Shown here piece by piece: positions 63,686 through 64,000 of a DNA stretch of 64,000 nt. The position numbers were made by a program, and so were the translations under genes. The first letter of the stretch is position 1. Each line of letters opens with the position of its first letter. The DNA is taken from NCBI GenBank assembly GCA_028554795.2, contig CM068830.1:113482214-113546213 (forward strand). Direction: 5' to 3'. This DNA comes from Sinohyriopsis cumingii (lineage: Eukaryota > Mollusca > Bivalvia > Unionida > Unionidae). The notes under the pieces were generated by a model. It made no database searches and was not told where the DNA came from. It was given only the letters and a program-made list of their open reading frames with translations.

Positions 63686-64000
63686 ATGGTTGACATTTAC
63701 GGAAGATCTTCTACTAGTAAGAAAATAAAATCCGACGTTGATCTGTCAAAGTATGCGACTAAAGATGACCTCGCTGATATTATGAACCTTGCTGGAGTTG
63801 ATCCAGATGAGGTTGTTATTTTTCAAGATCGATATGGTAAACTAAAAACCAGCAATATCAAATGGAATGATATAGTCCGGCGAGTAATTGGTGCAGTTAC
63901 GGATAATATTCCCGTGTTTACTGATAGCGGTAAAATCAGAGATTCAAGTATGTCACTTAAAACCATCAGAGATGAAATTGCAAAAAGTGTTGCTAATCGC
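63686..64000 (+). CDS. Fibre-like protein (copy 2), 5' part
   Basis: Same start and first 105 residues as 38307-39314; cut by the window edge just before the tail-fibre shaft motif. Confidence 0.8.
   Translation, partial: MVDIYGRSSTSKKIKSDVDLSKYATKDDLADIMNLAGVDPDEVVIFQDRYGKLKTSNIKWNDIVRRVIGAVTDNIPVFTDSGKIRDSSMSLKTIRDEIAKSVANR

Larger units (their letters stand above)
59100..64000. mobile_element. Second copy of the young Polinton, truncated by the window
   Basis: Same orientation as the first copy and shifted by exactly 25,379 bp with no indel. All protein frames in the compared part are the same; I found one substitution (A at 34152, G at 59531). Its flank is unrelated to that of copy 1, so it is a separate insertion, not a segmental duplication. 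It runs past 64000, so its integrase and right TIR are not visible. Confidence 0.9.

Overview
This is invertebrate animal genomic DNA: AT-rich, no dense host genes, and full of transposon families typical of marine invertebrates. These include Ty3/gypsy, tRNA-derived SINEs, hAT and piggyBac-like MITEs, an OTU-bearing MULE-type transposase, a non-LTR retrotransposon tail and several Polinton/Maverick-class elements. I cannot name the phylum; a mollusc or another lophotrochozoan, or a cnidarian, would fit. I recognised no ordinary host gene.

Region 1-9.9 kb holds nested repeats (a SINE carrying a hAT MITE, itself inside an older repeat) and a decayed Ty3/gypsy element on the minus strand (gag, protease, RT-RNase H, probable 3' LTR). 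Region 9943-17616 is a 7.67-kb element with ~360-bp terminal inverted repeats and a perfect 6-bp target duplication AACATG. It carries a decayed protein-primed family-B DNA polymerase and small accessory genes, but no recognisable capsid, ATPase or integrase. Four of its transcription units end in what looks like the metazoan replication-dependent histone mRNA 3' signal: a 16-nt stem-loop followed 10 nt later by a purine-rich U7-like box. This is the most unexpected signal in the window. Region 18.2-20.9 kb is a decayed MULE-like transposon gene with an OTU cysteine-protease domain. Region 21-31 kb is mostly non-coding, with dispersed repeats.

Region 33721-50460 is an apparently complete, virus-like Polinton of 16,740 bp with identical 250-bp terminal inverted repeats. 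It has a full morphogenesis set: double-jelly-roll major capsid protein, penton-like minor capsid protein, adenain-type protease, FtsK/HerA-type packaging ATPase, membrane-active minor proteins, a fibre with phage-like shaft motifs, and a virion phospholipase A2. It also has a retroviral-type integrase, an HNH homing-type endonuclease, and a replication protein that joins a divergent family-B polymerase, an SF1 helicase and an HNH-type zinc module. Its intergenic DNA is rich in structure (hairpin arrays, a four-way junction, a tRNA-like fold, minisatellites). Nearly every gene has a TATAATA-like box touching its start codon.

This element has inserted into an older, decayed Polinton of a different lineage, splitting its two-membrane-span protein gene. 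The halves lie at about 31.0-33.72 kb (minus-strand protein-primed polymerase) and 50.46-54.7 kb (penton, capsid, membrane-active protein, integrase). A second, almost identical copy of the young element starts at 59100 and runs off the window. I saw one substitution in the 4.9 kb compared, and its flank is unrelated, so this lineage moved very recently. A LINE 3' fragment and CATA microsatellites lie between the copies.
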